Assembly (NCBI RefSeq): GCF_014695585.1
Contig: NZ_JACJON010000024.1
Location: 1-54,535, forward strand
Reading direction: 5' to 3'
DNA: 54,535 nt
DNA from: Microcoleus sp. FACHB-831
GTDB lineage: Bacteria; Cyanobacteriota; Cyanobacteriia; Cyanobacteriales; FACHB-T130
The notes beneath the pieces are model-generated. The model ran no database searches, was not told the DNA's origin, and saw only the letters and a list, made by a program, of their open reading frames with translations. Below, piece by piece: positions 26,098 to 33,416 of the stretch. Made by a program: the position numbers and the translations under genes. The stretch's first letter is position 1. Every line of letters starts with the position of its first letter.

Positions 26098-26465
26098 TCC
26101 ACCCTTGCTGCGGCCGATGGCTTCGTCCGTATTGTCTTTTTTTTGGCACCTGCGCTGTGTTGATGGGCACGTACAATGGTTGAGTCAATCATGGCATATT
26201 CATTGTCAGCATCATCAGCTAACACCTTGAAAACCTTCTCCCATACTCCCGATTCCGACCAACGTGTATGACGGGTGTGAATCACTCTGTAATCCCCAAA
26301 TCTCTCCGGTATATCCCGCCACGGTATTCCAGCACGATATCGGTACAGCACAGCTTCGACAAACAATCTATTGTCTTTAGCTGTGCCGCCCACATAGCCT
26401 TCTCGACCAGGTAAATGATCTTTAATTCGATCCCATTGGTCATCTCGCAGAGCGTATCGGCGCAT
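26094..26465 (-). CDS. IS5-family transposase, first frame
   Basis: 123 residues: YALRDDQWDRIKDHLPG start, RYRAGIPWRDIPERFG (DUF4096-type N-terminal domain), and the first catalytic Asp in YAMIDSTIVRAHQHSAGAKK. At 26144-26136 the coding strand reads A8G (GCC AAA AAA AAG), a classical -1 slippery site, after which the 0 frame ends soon at VD-stop while the -1 frame stays open into the catalytic part. AGGCAAGGG directly precedes the ATG. I therefore read it as programmed frameshifting, not decay. Confidence 0.88.
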   Translation of the reverse strand: MRRYALRDDQWDRIKDHLPGREGYVGGTAKDNRLFVEAVLYRYRAGIPWRDIPERFGDYRVIHTRHTRWSESGVWEKVFKVLADDADNEYAMIDSTIVRAHQHSAGAKKKTIRTKPSAAARVD

Positions 26466-26524
26466 CCCTTGCCTCTGAATTCTTTCTTACCTAACAACAA
26501 CCAATTCTATGCCCATTAGTCAAC

Positions 26525-26758
26525 TTAACTGATGACACGCCCTAATTCACGAAGGGCATTGCGGTAGTTTTTGCGGGTTTCTGCAAAGGCTTGCATCGCG
26601 GCTTCAAAATCAGGATCGTAAGCAGTTATTTGAAATCCATCGGTAGTTTCTGTCAAGAAAACTGTATCTCCCTCGCTGACATTCAGCTTCTGCAATACTT
26701 CTTTAGGTAACGTTGCTCCCAAGGAATTGCCGCTCCGTCTGATTTTTATGGGGTGCAT
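26525..26758 (-). CDS. AbrB/MazE-type antitoxin, tail replaced by IS sequence
   Basis: Start at ATG 26758 (MHPIKIRRSGNSLGATLPKE) with GAGAGG upstream; five more residues are possible from 26773. The swapped-hairpin AbrB DNA-binding fold is clear: VLQKLNVSEGDTVFLTET, then a toxin-binding tail AYDPDFEAAMQAFAETRKNY. The gene now ends ...NALRELGRVIS, where the last residues come from the IS end. Without the IS and one TA copy it would end ...NALRELAK with its stop overlapping the doc ATG (ATGA). So DNA binding and most of the neutralising tail remain, and the antitoxin may still repress its own promoter. Confidence 0.88.
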   Translation of the reverse strand: MHPIKIRRSGNSLGATLPKEVLQKLNVSEGDTVFLTETTDGFQITAYDPDFEAAMQAFAETRKNYRNALRELGRVIS

Positions 26759-26986
26759 ACGATCGCCTCTCACGTGGCTAGTAGTTACTTATGTTATAAC
26801 CTTGACTGCAAAATGCGATCGCTACTTTTAACTAACTCATCCCTTGATTATCTCAGTGCCGATCCGTCTGACGGCGCGATCGCTCTGTACGTCGTGACAT
26901 AACGAGACTTAAACAGGCAAATTTTCCTGATTCAGAAGAATCGCCCAGCCAAACTGTAGTAAGACTTAGTTTATAGAAAATAGCTG

Positions 26987-29341
26987 ATGAGACAACTCAA
27001 GCAGGGCTTTATCCAGATTGAGCAGAAGGTTTGGCGCAGGCTGAGTCGGAAAACTAGGCGGATTTGCAAACTTATCTTAATCTTAGTGCTGATGTGTCTG
27101 ACAGTGCGATCGCTCCCCTATCTCGCACCCGTTCGCGCTAGCGACTTAGTTCAAGACGACCTCGCAATAGAATTTAGCGATCGCAATGGTCTTCCCTTGG
27201 GAACTTTGCTCACCCGCGACCAAGACCATACCGCTGTTGTGCCGCTAAATCAAGTTTCTCCTAACTTTATCAACGCTATTTTAGCTACAGAAGATGCGGG
27301 CTTTTATCATCACGGCGCGTTAGATCTCAAAGCGATCGCGCGCTCGATCCGAGACTCAATTCGTGCCAAAACAATTGTATCCGGTGCTTCCACTATTACC
27401 ATGCAATTAGCGCGGATGATAGACCCCGTTCCCCGCAATTTAACGGGCAAACTCCGCGAAATTTGGCTATCTTGGCGCATCGTTGCTGGAATGAATAAAG
27501 ACGAGATCTTCCAAGCTTACATAAATCGCCTGCCAATGGGAGGTAATATCTATGGTTTAGAAGCCGCATCTCGCACCTATTTCAATGTATCCGCTACCGA
27601 TCTTAACGTTGCCCAAGCCAGCATTTTAGCCGCACTTCCCAATAACCCTACATACTTTAATCCCTACGATCGTTGGGAACGATTAAAGCAGCGACAGAGT
27701 TATGTTCTCAATCGCATGGTACAAGAAGGATATATTACGCGCGATCGCGCAAATCGAACCTACGCCGAAGAAATTTCGCTTCAGTCTCGCCAGCAAGGAA
27801 TAATCGCTGCACCTCATTTTTTATTTTGGTTATCCAAGCAACTTCCTCAACAGCATCCATCTAATATCCGAACTACTTTAGATCGTCCCTTGCAGCAGTT
27901 TGTCGAAGCGCAGGTACAGCAGGTAATTCGCACTTTAGCTCCTAATAACGTGCAGCATGCAGCTGCTTTAGTTATTAATAACCACACTGGAGAAGTCTTA
28001 GCCTATGTTGGTTCTCCCGATTACTTTAATGAAGCGGAACTAGGACGCAACGACGGAGTACAAGCACTGCGTCAACCAGGGTCTAGCCTTAAGCCTTTTT
28101 TGTATGAATTAGCCTTAGAAAACCGGATTATTCGCCCCAATACCATATTGGCGGACGTGCCAACATATTACGCGATTCCCGGTGCAAAACTTTATAGTCC
28201 TAAAGATTATGATGAAAAATTTTTAGGCCCAGTGCGAGTGCGAGTGGCTTTGGCAAATTCTCTCAATATTCCAGCAGTGCGGGTGCTGGAAAAAGTCGGC
28301 GTCCCAACTTTTTTAAATCGTCTGCATCAATTAGGATTTGAACATTTAAACCAGTCCCCAGAACATTACGGATTGGGGTTAGTTTTGGGTAGCGGCGAAG
28401 TTAGCTTGTGGGAGTTAGCTAAAGCTTACGTCACTCTAGCCAGACTTGGAGAAACAACGCAGATTGTCAGCACATTTTCCAATTCCCAACTTTCTAATCC
28501 AAAATCCAAAATCCAAAATCCAAAATCGGAATGGGGATTGATTGCTGATATGTTGAGCGATCGCCATGCTCGCGCTACAGCTTTTGGTGTAGATTCTGTG
28601 CTAGCTTTATCCTTCCCCGCAGCAGTTAAAACAGGCACTTCTTCAGACTTTAGAGATACGTGGACTGTCGGATTTACAAATGACTACACGGTTGCAACTT
28701 GGGTGGGCAATTTCAGCGGCGAACCGATGCGGCAAATTTCTGGAGTTACAGGCGCAGCACCGCTATGGAATCGCATTATGTTACACCTGCACGAGAATCA
28801 AGAACCAGCAGCATTTCCCCCTCCACAAAACCTCGTGCAACTTCCTATTTGTGCTATTTCTGGATTGCGCCCTACGCCAGATTGCCCGTCAGTAGTGCAA
28901 GAATATTTCTATGCAGAAGATATTAGCAACTATCAACGCGAGTCAGATGTAAAACCTGCGATCGCTACTTCTATAAGCGGAACTTTACCGCAAGAGTATG
29001 ATGAGTGGTTGGCAAGACAAAATCAATCTAATTTTGCTTCTAGCAACCTGAAGATTTTGTCTCCTCGCAATGGCGATTTTTTCCTAATCGGTCAACCTGG
29101 AACGGAACGACTAGAATTCAAAGCGATCGCAACGGGTAAGGTAGAATGGTCGCTAAATGGCGAAAAGCTAGCTACAGAATCATCGAATTCTCTATTTTGG
29201 CCGCTTCGTCCTGGTAAATGGACTTTGCAAGTAAAAAGCGGTGACATTAGCGACACGGTAAGCTTTCAAGTACAGTTAGCAGAACGGAGAGAAACACGCC
29301 GGGGTTTCTCGATAGTCAAGCCTCCAGCTTTGCAACATTGA
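26987..29341 (+). CDS. pbpC: Penicillin-binding protein 1C (bifunctional glycosyltransferase/transpeptidase)
   Basis: 784 residues. One membrane anchor (about 26-48, LILILVLMCLTVRSLPYL), GT51 domain about 75-240 with catalytic Glu in ILATEDAGFYHHGALD and GASTITMQLARM, then a transpeptidase domain with SxxK (PGSSLKPF), SxN (NSLN) and KTG (VKTGTSSDF), and a C-terminal BiPBP_C beta-domain about 690-775. It polymerises and crosslinks peptidoglycan in the periplasm. An oddity is residues about 503-514 (NPKSKIQNPKS), encoded by four CAAAATC heptamers (28500-28527) inserted in frame between transpeptidase motifs SxN and KTG. A thioester-less A2M gene lies on the other side of the broken toxin-antitoxin region. 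Confidence 0.93.
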   Translation: MRQLKQGFIQIEQKVWRRLSRKTRRICKLILILVLMCLTVRSLPYLAPVRASDLVQDDLAIEFSDRNGLPLGTLLTRDQDHTAVVPLNQVSPNFINAILATEDAGFYHHGALDLKAIARSIRDSIRAKTIVSGASTITMQLARMIDPVPRNLTGKLREIWLSWRIVAGMNKDEIFQAYINRLPMGGNIYGLEAASRTYFNVSATDLNVAQASILAALPNNPTYFNPYDRWERLKQRQSYVLNRMVQEGYITRDRANRTYAEEISLQSRQQGIIAAPHFLFWLSKQLPQQHPSNIRTTLDRPLQQFVEAQVQQVIRTLAPNNVQHAAALVINNHTGEVLAYVGSPDYFNEAELGRNDGVQALRQPGSSLKPFLYELALENRIIRPNTILADVPTYYAIPGAKLYSPKDYDEKFLGPVRVRVALANSLNIPAVRVLEKVGVPTFLNRLHQLGFEHLNQSPEHYGLGLVLGSGEVSLWELAKAYVTLARLGETTQIVSTFSNSQLSNPKSKIQNPKSEWGLIADMLSDRHARATAFGVDSVLALSFPAAVKTGTSSDFRDTWTVGFTNDYTVATWVGNFSGEPMRQISGVTGAAPLWNRIMLHLHENQEPAAFPPPQNLVQLPICAISGLRPTPDCPSVVQEYFYAEDISNYQRESDVKPAIATSISGTLPQEYDEWLARQNQSNFASSNLKILSPRNGDFFLIGQPGTERLEFKAIATGKVEWSLNGEKLATESSNSLFWPLRPGKWTLQVKSGDISDTVSFQVQLAERRETRRGFSIVKPPALQH
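28495..28530 (+). repeat. In-frame heptamer tandem repeat (CAAAATC) inside pbpC
   Basis: Four perfect CAAAATC units at 28500-28527 with a partial unit before. The complement GATTTTG/GATTTTA occurs in tandem at 34523-34550, 35475-35488 and 38980-39011. This is a cyanobacterial short tandemly repeated repetitive sequence, here translated as part of the transpeptidase domain. Confidence 0.9.
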
Positions 29342-29386
29342 AATTTATTAGAGCGATCGCACTGTCTTCAGCCGAGTTTCTTAAAC

Positions 29387-30475
29387 CTACTGATTCTCCA
29401 CTTGATTCTGTTGCTTCAGATACCCGTTTTTTGCTGCTGCGATCGCAGTGCTAGCGTTGAATAATTCTCCAGATTGAATAATAGCCATTGCTAGGGGTTG
29501 TAGAGCTTTTGCCCAACTGTCCCTTATCCGTTCCTTCTCTTCAGGAGTTGGATTAGTGGCTAATCGATGAATTTCCGCAACGACCAGTCCTGGCAGTTGC
29601 TCGTAGTAACTCATCGCTAATTCCTTAGCGGCTTTACTCAGCAACAGTTCCACAAGCGCAGCGTTGCTTGTTGCATCCAATGCAACGTTGATGGTTGGAT
29701 CGTTGGCAATGCTATGAGGTGCATCCGATGCATTCTGCGTTTTAGCCGTCTCTTGCTCAACTTGCATCCGCGCAACTTGCGGTTCCTGAAATTCCACCTT
29801 AGCCGAAGCTACTGGCTTTGCAATTTCAGTTATCTCTTGCTCAACTTGCATTCGCGCAACTTGCGGTTCCTGAAATTCCACCTTAGCCGAAGCTACCGGC
29901 TTAACAGCGTCTACGGGGGGGGTTCGCTCAACAACTTGTTGTTGCTCCAAGGGTGCTGAAACCCTGGCTGCCTCAACTGTACCTTCTACAGGGGGTTGAA
30001 CATACGACGGTACACCTTGAACGGCATCGGCTGTACCTTCTACAGGGGGTTGAACATACGACGGTACACCTTGAACGGCATCGGCTGTACCTTCTACAGG
30101 GGGTTGAATACCCTCAGCTACACCTTGAACTGCGTTCACTAGACTGTCAATAGTGGGTTGGACAGACGAGGCTACACCTTGAACCGCGCCTTGAACTGCG
30201 CCCACTGCACCGTCAATAATAGTGGCTTTAACACCATCAGCTACACTTTTAACTGTGTCCCCTGCACCTGCAACAACGGCTTTAACACCATCAGCTACAC
30301 CCTTACCAGTCAACGCGGAAGCTACTGCGCTGGCTACAGCACCAAACGCTGCTCCAGCTAAAGCAGCATAAGCCACGCGCATGCGCGTGCTTGGTGGACG
30401 AACGCTAGGACTAGCCGTAGTGGAGCCAGAATTTTCGTCATGGTTATCCACAGGCTGCTGCTGGTTATCAGTCAT
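29387..30475 (-). CDS. 18-residue-repeat amphipathic protein with helical C-terminal domain (paralogue 1)
   Basis: 362 residues, function unknown. Polar N-terminus, a small-residue hydrophobic segment (AYAALAGAAFGAVASAVASA), then 18-residue repeats (SVQPTIDSLVNAVQGVAE, GIQPPVEGTADAVQGVPS, YVQPPVEGTADAVQGVPS) between about residues 70 and 180. Two 28-residue repeats follow (KPVASAKVEFQEPQVARM...), then a helical C-terminal region (ALVELLLSKAAKELAMSYYE; PTPEEKERIRDSWAKALQPL) not found in its two paralogues. The middle repeats are rich in Pro, so they cannot be one continuous helix. The leader AGAGACAATTATTATG matches that of paralogue 3. It is convergent with pbpC and divergent from paralogue 2. 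Confidence 0.75.
   Translation of the reverse strand: MTDNQQQPVDNHDENSGSTTASPSVRPPSTRMRVAYAALAGAAFGAVASAVASALTGKGVADGVKAVVAGAGDTVKSVADGVKATIIDGAVGAVQGAVQGVASSVQPTIDSLVNAVQGVAEGIQPPVEGTADAVQGVPSYVQPPVEGTADAVQGVPSYVQPPVEGTVEAARVSAPLEQQQVVERTPPVDAVKPVASAKVEFQEPQVARMQVEQEITEIAKPVASAKVEFQEPQVARMQVEQETAKTQNASDAPHSIANDPTINVALDATSNAALVELLLSKAAKELAMSYYEQLPGLVVAEIHRLATNPTPEEKERIRDSWAKALQPLAMAIIQSGELFNASTAIAAAKNGYLKQQNQVENQ
29751..29906 (-). repeat. Two 84-bp tandem repeats in paralogue 1
   Basis: Units beginning near 29751 and 29835 (84-bp period) encode two nearly identical 28-residue blocks containing KPVASAKVEFQEPQVARMQV. The DNA differs at only a few sites, so the duplication is recent. Confidence 0.85.
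29977..30138 (-). repeat. 54-bp tandem repeats in paralogue 1
   Basis: Units start at 29977, 30031 and 30085 (54-bp period). The 30031 unit matches its neighbours over almost the full length. Each encodes one 18-residue block. Near-perfect DNA identity indicates recent or ongoing unit gain and loss. Confidence 0.88.
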
Positions 30476-31111
30476 AATAATTGTCTCTTTACTACCAAAA
30501 TAGGTTAACGCCCATTTGGTACAGTTTTTTATCTATCGGCAATCTAGCGATCGCAGGTAACGGCTTGCACCAACCTTTAGGAAGATATTGCCACCCAATT
30601 TTATTATATATGTATATCTCTATACAATAAATTGAATTTTTAGTACATTGGCCACACTTGTATGTGTAGGCTATTAATTAACAATCACTAAAGCACTTTT
30701 ATGTCAGCAATCTATGATATTAAATTTGGTGCGATCGCGTTCGCTTATCTTATAGGTTTCTTGGTGAATGAAGGCTTTAACCAATTAACTACTAACAAAT
30801 CAGTAGAGGAAACAAATAAATACCAAATAGCTGTATTCTAGCAACAGCAAGTGTTTTCTTTAAGTTTAGCTAACACCAACATAGATTTAATATCAGCCAC
30901 AGGTTGAATTTCATATTTACCTCCTTAGCGTGACTATCCAATCGGATAAAAATCACTCTTAAGGCTGATTGTGTGTTTAATAATACTATTCCATATGTTA
31001 AGAGGTGTATGTCTGTAGATCGGTGATTTTTTTAATAGCGAACGCTAAAGTGGCGGCAGAAACATCAACGCCACAGGGGCATCGAGCCGTTTTGGTAAAA
31101 AGGAGAAAATT
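30476..31111. other. Divergent intergenic region between paralogues 1 and 2
   Basis: 636 bases, AT-rich, holding promoters for both genes. A 46-codon frame at 30701-30841 (MSAIYDIKFGAIAFAYLIGF...) could be a tiny membrane peptide but has no ribosome site. Close to paralogue 2 are two small stems, AGCG-AA-CGCT (31037-31046) and GTGGCG/CGCCAC (31050-31055 and 31069-31074), which may structure its leader before AAGGAG. Confidence 0.35.
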
Positions 31112-32359
31112 ATGACTTATAACAATCAAAATTTGAATAAACCTAACGAAAATCTTAGTTCCAGTACCACAGGTCAACCCTATGCTAGTTCAGAAGAATC
31201 AAGCATAAATATGGAAACTAAGTTAGCTAGAGAAAAACAGGTTTCTACTACGCCTCAACCCAATGTTCAGCCAGCAAGCATACGCGTTAGCCAGCCTTCT
31301 GCTCCAGCAATCACAAGCATAAGTGCTGAGGTGCCTAGAGCAGAAAATATTTCTACTACAACCCCTCAACCCAACGTTCAGCCAGCCACCAGAACCGTGA
31401 ATCCTCTAGTAGCTAGGGCACTGGTGGGAGGACTCATCGGTGCTACTTTGGGCACATTAGCTGGCGTTTTGGCTGGTAAGAGAACAGCTCAAGGTGTTAA
31501 CCATGCTGTCAAAGGTGTAGGAGAAGCCGCCAAGACTGTGGGTGGGGGTCTTTCCCAAACTGCACAAGGGGTAGGACAAGGCGTAAAGAGTATAGCTGAG
31601 GGTGTTAACTACGCTGCCCAAGGTGCAGTACAGGATACAGCTGAAAGTGTTAACTACGCTGCCAAAGGTGCATTGGAAGCAGTCAAGACTACAGCTGAAT
31701 ATGTTAAGCCAGCTGTAACAGGTGTAGGAAACGCAGTCAAGGGTACCTCTGAAGCTGTTACCGACGCAGCAAAAGGTGTAGGGAATGCGGTCAAGGGTGC
31801 AGCTGAGAGTGTCACCGACGCAGCAAAAGGTGCAGCCAAGAGTACATCTGAGGCTGTTACCGGCGCGGCGCAAGGTGTAGGGAACGCGGTCAAGGGTGCA
31901 GCTGAGGATACTAAGCAATCTATAGCAGGTACATTGGACGCGGCAGCCTCAGATGTCCAGCCATCTGAGAATTTGACCGTCACTATAGTTACAGAGCAGC
32001 CGATTGTAAACACGCCGCCGCTCAACACTCCCTCAAATTACAACCCATCTGTAATAGGTGCAGGGAACGCGGCAAATTCTACAGCTTTAGAGGTCAAGCC
32101 CCCTGAGAATCAGAGTATCGAGCTATATCAAGATTCGCTAGTTGCAGACAAGCCATCGATTAACGCTGGTGCGTTTGACTTGGGCGAGCAAGTTGAATCC
32201 CAGACATCCGCCAGTATGGCCCCAGGGGAGAAAAAGGAACTTGATGTCGATCTACTTCTCTCTGGAGATACTGGAATGTCTGGAAATCGTGATGAAGAAG
32301 ACTTCCGGAAAGGGCAAGGTTTTGAGCGGGAAATTTTTGGAAATCCTGCTGACATTTAG
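31112..32359 (+). CDS. 18-residue-repeat amphipathic protein (paralogue 2)
   Basis: 415 residues, function unknown. The polar N-terminus carries two copies of a TPQPNVQPA block. A glycine-zipper-like hydrophobic segment (ALVGGLIGATLGTLAGVLAG, about 108-127) follows, then roughly eight tandem units of 18 residues, such as AVTDAAKGVGNAVKGAAE and SVNYAAKGALEAVKTTAE. Two units lack three residues (GVNYAAQGAVQDTAE, SVTDAAKGAAKSTSE). Hydrophobic residues fall at 4-3-4-4-3 spacing, making an amphipathic helix whose stripe repeats every five turns. The C-terminal 110 residues are acidic and low complexity. The ribosome site AAGGAG is strong. Similar 11-mer-type patterns occur in LEA group 3, perilipins and synuclein, which coat membranes; that resemblance is by pattern only. 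Confidence 0.75.
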   Translation: MTYNNQNLNKPNENLSSSTTGQPYASSEESSINMETKLAREKQVSTTPQPNVQPASIRVSQPSAPAITSISAEVPRAENISTTTPQPNVQPATRTVNPLVARALVGGLIGATLGTLAGVLAGKRTAQGVNHAVKGVGEAAKTVGGGLSQTAQGVGQGVKSIAEGVNYAAQGAVQDTAESVNYAAKGALEAVKTTAEYVKPAVTGVGNAVKGTSEAVTDAAKGVGNAVKGAAESVTDAAKGAAKSTSEAVTGAAQGVGNAVKGAAEDTKQSIAGTLDAAASDVQPSENLTVTIVTEQPIVNTPPLNTPSNYNPSVIGAGNAANSTALEVKPPENQSIELYQDSLVADKPSINAGAFDLGEQVESQTSASMAPGEKKELDVDLLLSGDTGMSGNRDEEDFRKGQGFEREIFGNPADI

Positions 32360-32669
32360 AAGCAAGCCTTAGTTTGAGGAGAATAGAGTATTCTCCTCAA
32401 AACTTGGAACACCGCGCTGTTGAATTCGTAGATAAAATCCGTCGTGCCGAGTTAGACATTGATGCTCTAAGAATAAACCGCAGTTCCTTGCTTGGAGGTA
32501 CTTAGAGGATATTCTTACACCTTTATGAATACCTAAAATAAGGGCAATTAGCAAGTTTAATTGCCTAATTTTTCTGGCTTATCTCCTGACCAACAAGGTC
32601 TTAGGGATAGTTTCTCGTCCTATAAACAGATGGCTATTAATCAGCTTTATTACAAAGGAGACGATTATT
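32360..32669. other. Intergenic region between paralogues 2 and 3
   Basis: 310 bases. A perfect 13-bp hairpin (32373-32401) follows paralogue 2. The remainder holds short frames only and should contain the promoter of paralogue 3, unless read-through connects them. Confidence 0.4.
32373..32401 (+). terminator. Perfect 13-bp hairpin after paralogue 2
   Basis: TTTGAGGAGAATA (32373-32385) pairs with TATTCTCCTCAAA (32389-32401) around a 3-base loop, 14 bases after the stop codon. A T-run is missing, so it may pause transcription or protect the 3' end. Confidence 0.55.
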
Positions 32670-33263
32670 ATGAGTGAGAACAACAAGTTTTTAGAAGATG
32701 ATGAAATATTCGTTGAGCAGATGCCGCGTCAACCCGATGCTAATTCAGCACAGACAAGGATGGGTAATGATTTAGCTAAAATAGCGCTTGGAGCAGCGAT
32801 TGGTGCGACATTGGGCGCAATAGCTGCCGCTTTGGCTAATAGGGATACAGCTCAGAGGGTTAACCTGGCTGTAAAAACTGTAGGGAACGCTGTCAAAAAT
32901 GCAGCTGATGGTGTTAACCAGACGGTAAAAGATGTAGGGAACGGAATAAAGAATGTAGCTGAGAGTGTTAATGAGACGGTAAAAGATGTAGGAGACTCAG
33001 TGAAGGTTTCAGCTGAGGGTGTTAGCGAAACTGTAAAAGTTACGATGGAGTCAGTGAAGGGTACAGCGGAAGGTGTTAACGACACTCTAAAAGGGACGAT
33101 GGACACAGTTAAGGGTGTAGCTGATGATGTTAACAACTCTGTAAAAGGTACAGGAGAAGTACTGAAGACTGTGGGTGATGATGTCAATCCAGCTAGCAAT
33201 CAAGCTACTAAGCCATCGGAGAAGCAGATAACCTACATTTTAGTTCCAGTCGAGAAAGAGTGA
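32670..33263 (+). CDS. 18-residue-repeat amphipathic protein (paralogue 3, minimal form)
   Basis: 197 residues, the cleanest member. Acidic N-terminus (about 1-35), glycine-zipper-like segment KIALGAAIGATLGAIAAALA (about 37-56), then six tandem 18-residue units: RVNLAVKTVGNAVKNAAD, GVNQTVKDVGNGIKNVAE, SVNETVKDVGDSVKVSAE, GVSETVKVTMESVKGTAE, GVNDTLKGTMDTVKGVAD, DVNNSVKGTGEVLKTVGD. Val/Leu occupy positions 2, 6, 9 and 13, and Ala/Gly position 17; Lys at 7 and 14 and Asp/Glu at 18 flank them. No Cys or Trp, very few aromatics. It ends in a short strand-like tail (ITYILVPVEKE). AAGGAG precedes the ATG, and the leader resembles that of paralogue 1. Function unknown; peripheral membrane binding is my inference. 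Confidence 0.8.
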   Translation: MSENNKFLEDDEIFVEQMPRQPDANSAQTRMGNDLAKIALGAAIGATLGAIAAALANRDTAQRVNLAVKTVGNAVKNAADGVNQTVKDVGNGIKNVAESVNETVKDVGDSVKVSAEGVSETVKVTMESVKGTAEGVNDTLKGTMDTVKGVADDVNNSVKGTGEVLKTVGDDVNPASNQATKPSEKQITYILVPVEKE

Positions 33264-33349
33264 GTTGTTGAACGAATTATCGATGTAAGTGAAGCTGAAA
33301 TTTGACACTTAGAAGCAATGAAAAATTCAGCGATCGCAAACAACTTCTA

Positions 33350-33400
33350 AAGTGCCCGCAGTGCCCGCAATTTTTCTAATGCTGGGCATTGCAGGCACTT
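33350..33400. terminator. Imperfect hairpin between paralogue 3 and the ABC ATPase
   Basis: AAGTGCC-CGCA-GTGCCC (from 33350) pairs imperfectly with TGGGCA-TTGCA-GGCACTT (to 33400). T-rich tracts follow on the + strand (AAAAATTGTCTTTTT). It lies between two convergent stop codons and can serve both strands. Confidence 0.45.
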
Positions 33401-33416
33401 AAAAATTGTCTTTTTC

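Larger units (their letters stand above)
25698..26542 (-). mobile_element. 845-bp IS5-family insertion sequence (IS427-like group)
   Basis: 19-bp terminal inverted repeats at 25698-25716 (GGGTGTGTCATCAGTTAAG) and 26524-26542 (complement GGGCGTGTCATCAGTTAAG) differ at one base. A TA duplication flanks the element (25696-25697 and 26543-26544). It encodes a two-frame DDE transposase with an A8G slippery site, and all parts look intact, so it may be active. It contains no GCGATCGC site, unlike its surroundings, as expected for a mobile insertion. It sits exactly at the end of the antitoxin gene, in the same orientation. Confidence 0.92.

Noticed and set aside
26094-26145. Transposase frameshift as evidence of a pseudogene
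   Set aside because: The A8G slippery site and open -1 frame give the canonical family sequence, so programmed frameshifting explains it.
29977-30138. 54-bp direct repeats as a CRISPR array or satellite
   Set aside because: There are no spacers between units, the unit is a multiple of three, and it encodes the 18-residue block of a protein.
29714-30361. Three + strand frames opposite paralogue 1
   Set aside because: They mirror the tandem repeats of the minus-strand gene and are low complexity.
30701-30841. 46-codon frame for a small membrane peptide
   Set aside because: No Shine-Dalgarno sequence and no homologue known to me; a chance frame in AT-rich DNA is as likely.
31457-32028. Long reverse-strand frames (153 and 124 residues) opposite paralogue 2
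   Set aside because: They are shadows of the repetitive GC-biased codons of the + strand gene; they have low-complexity composition, no ribosome site and no family resemblance.
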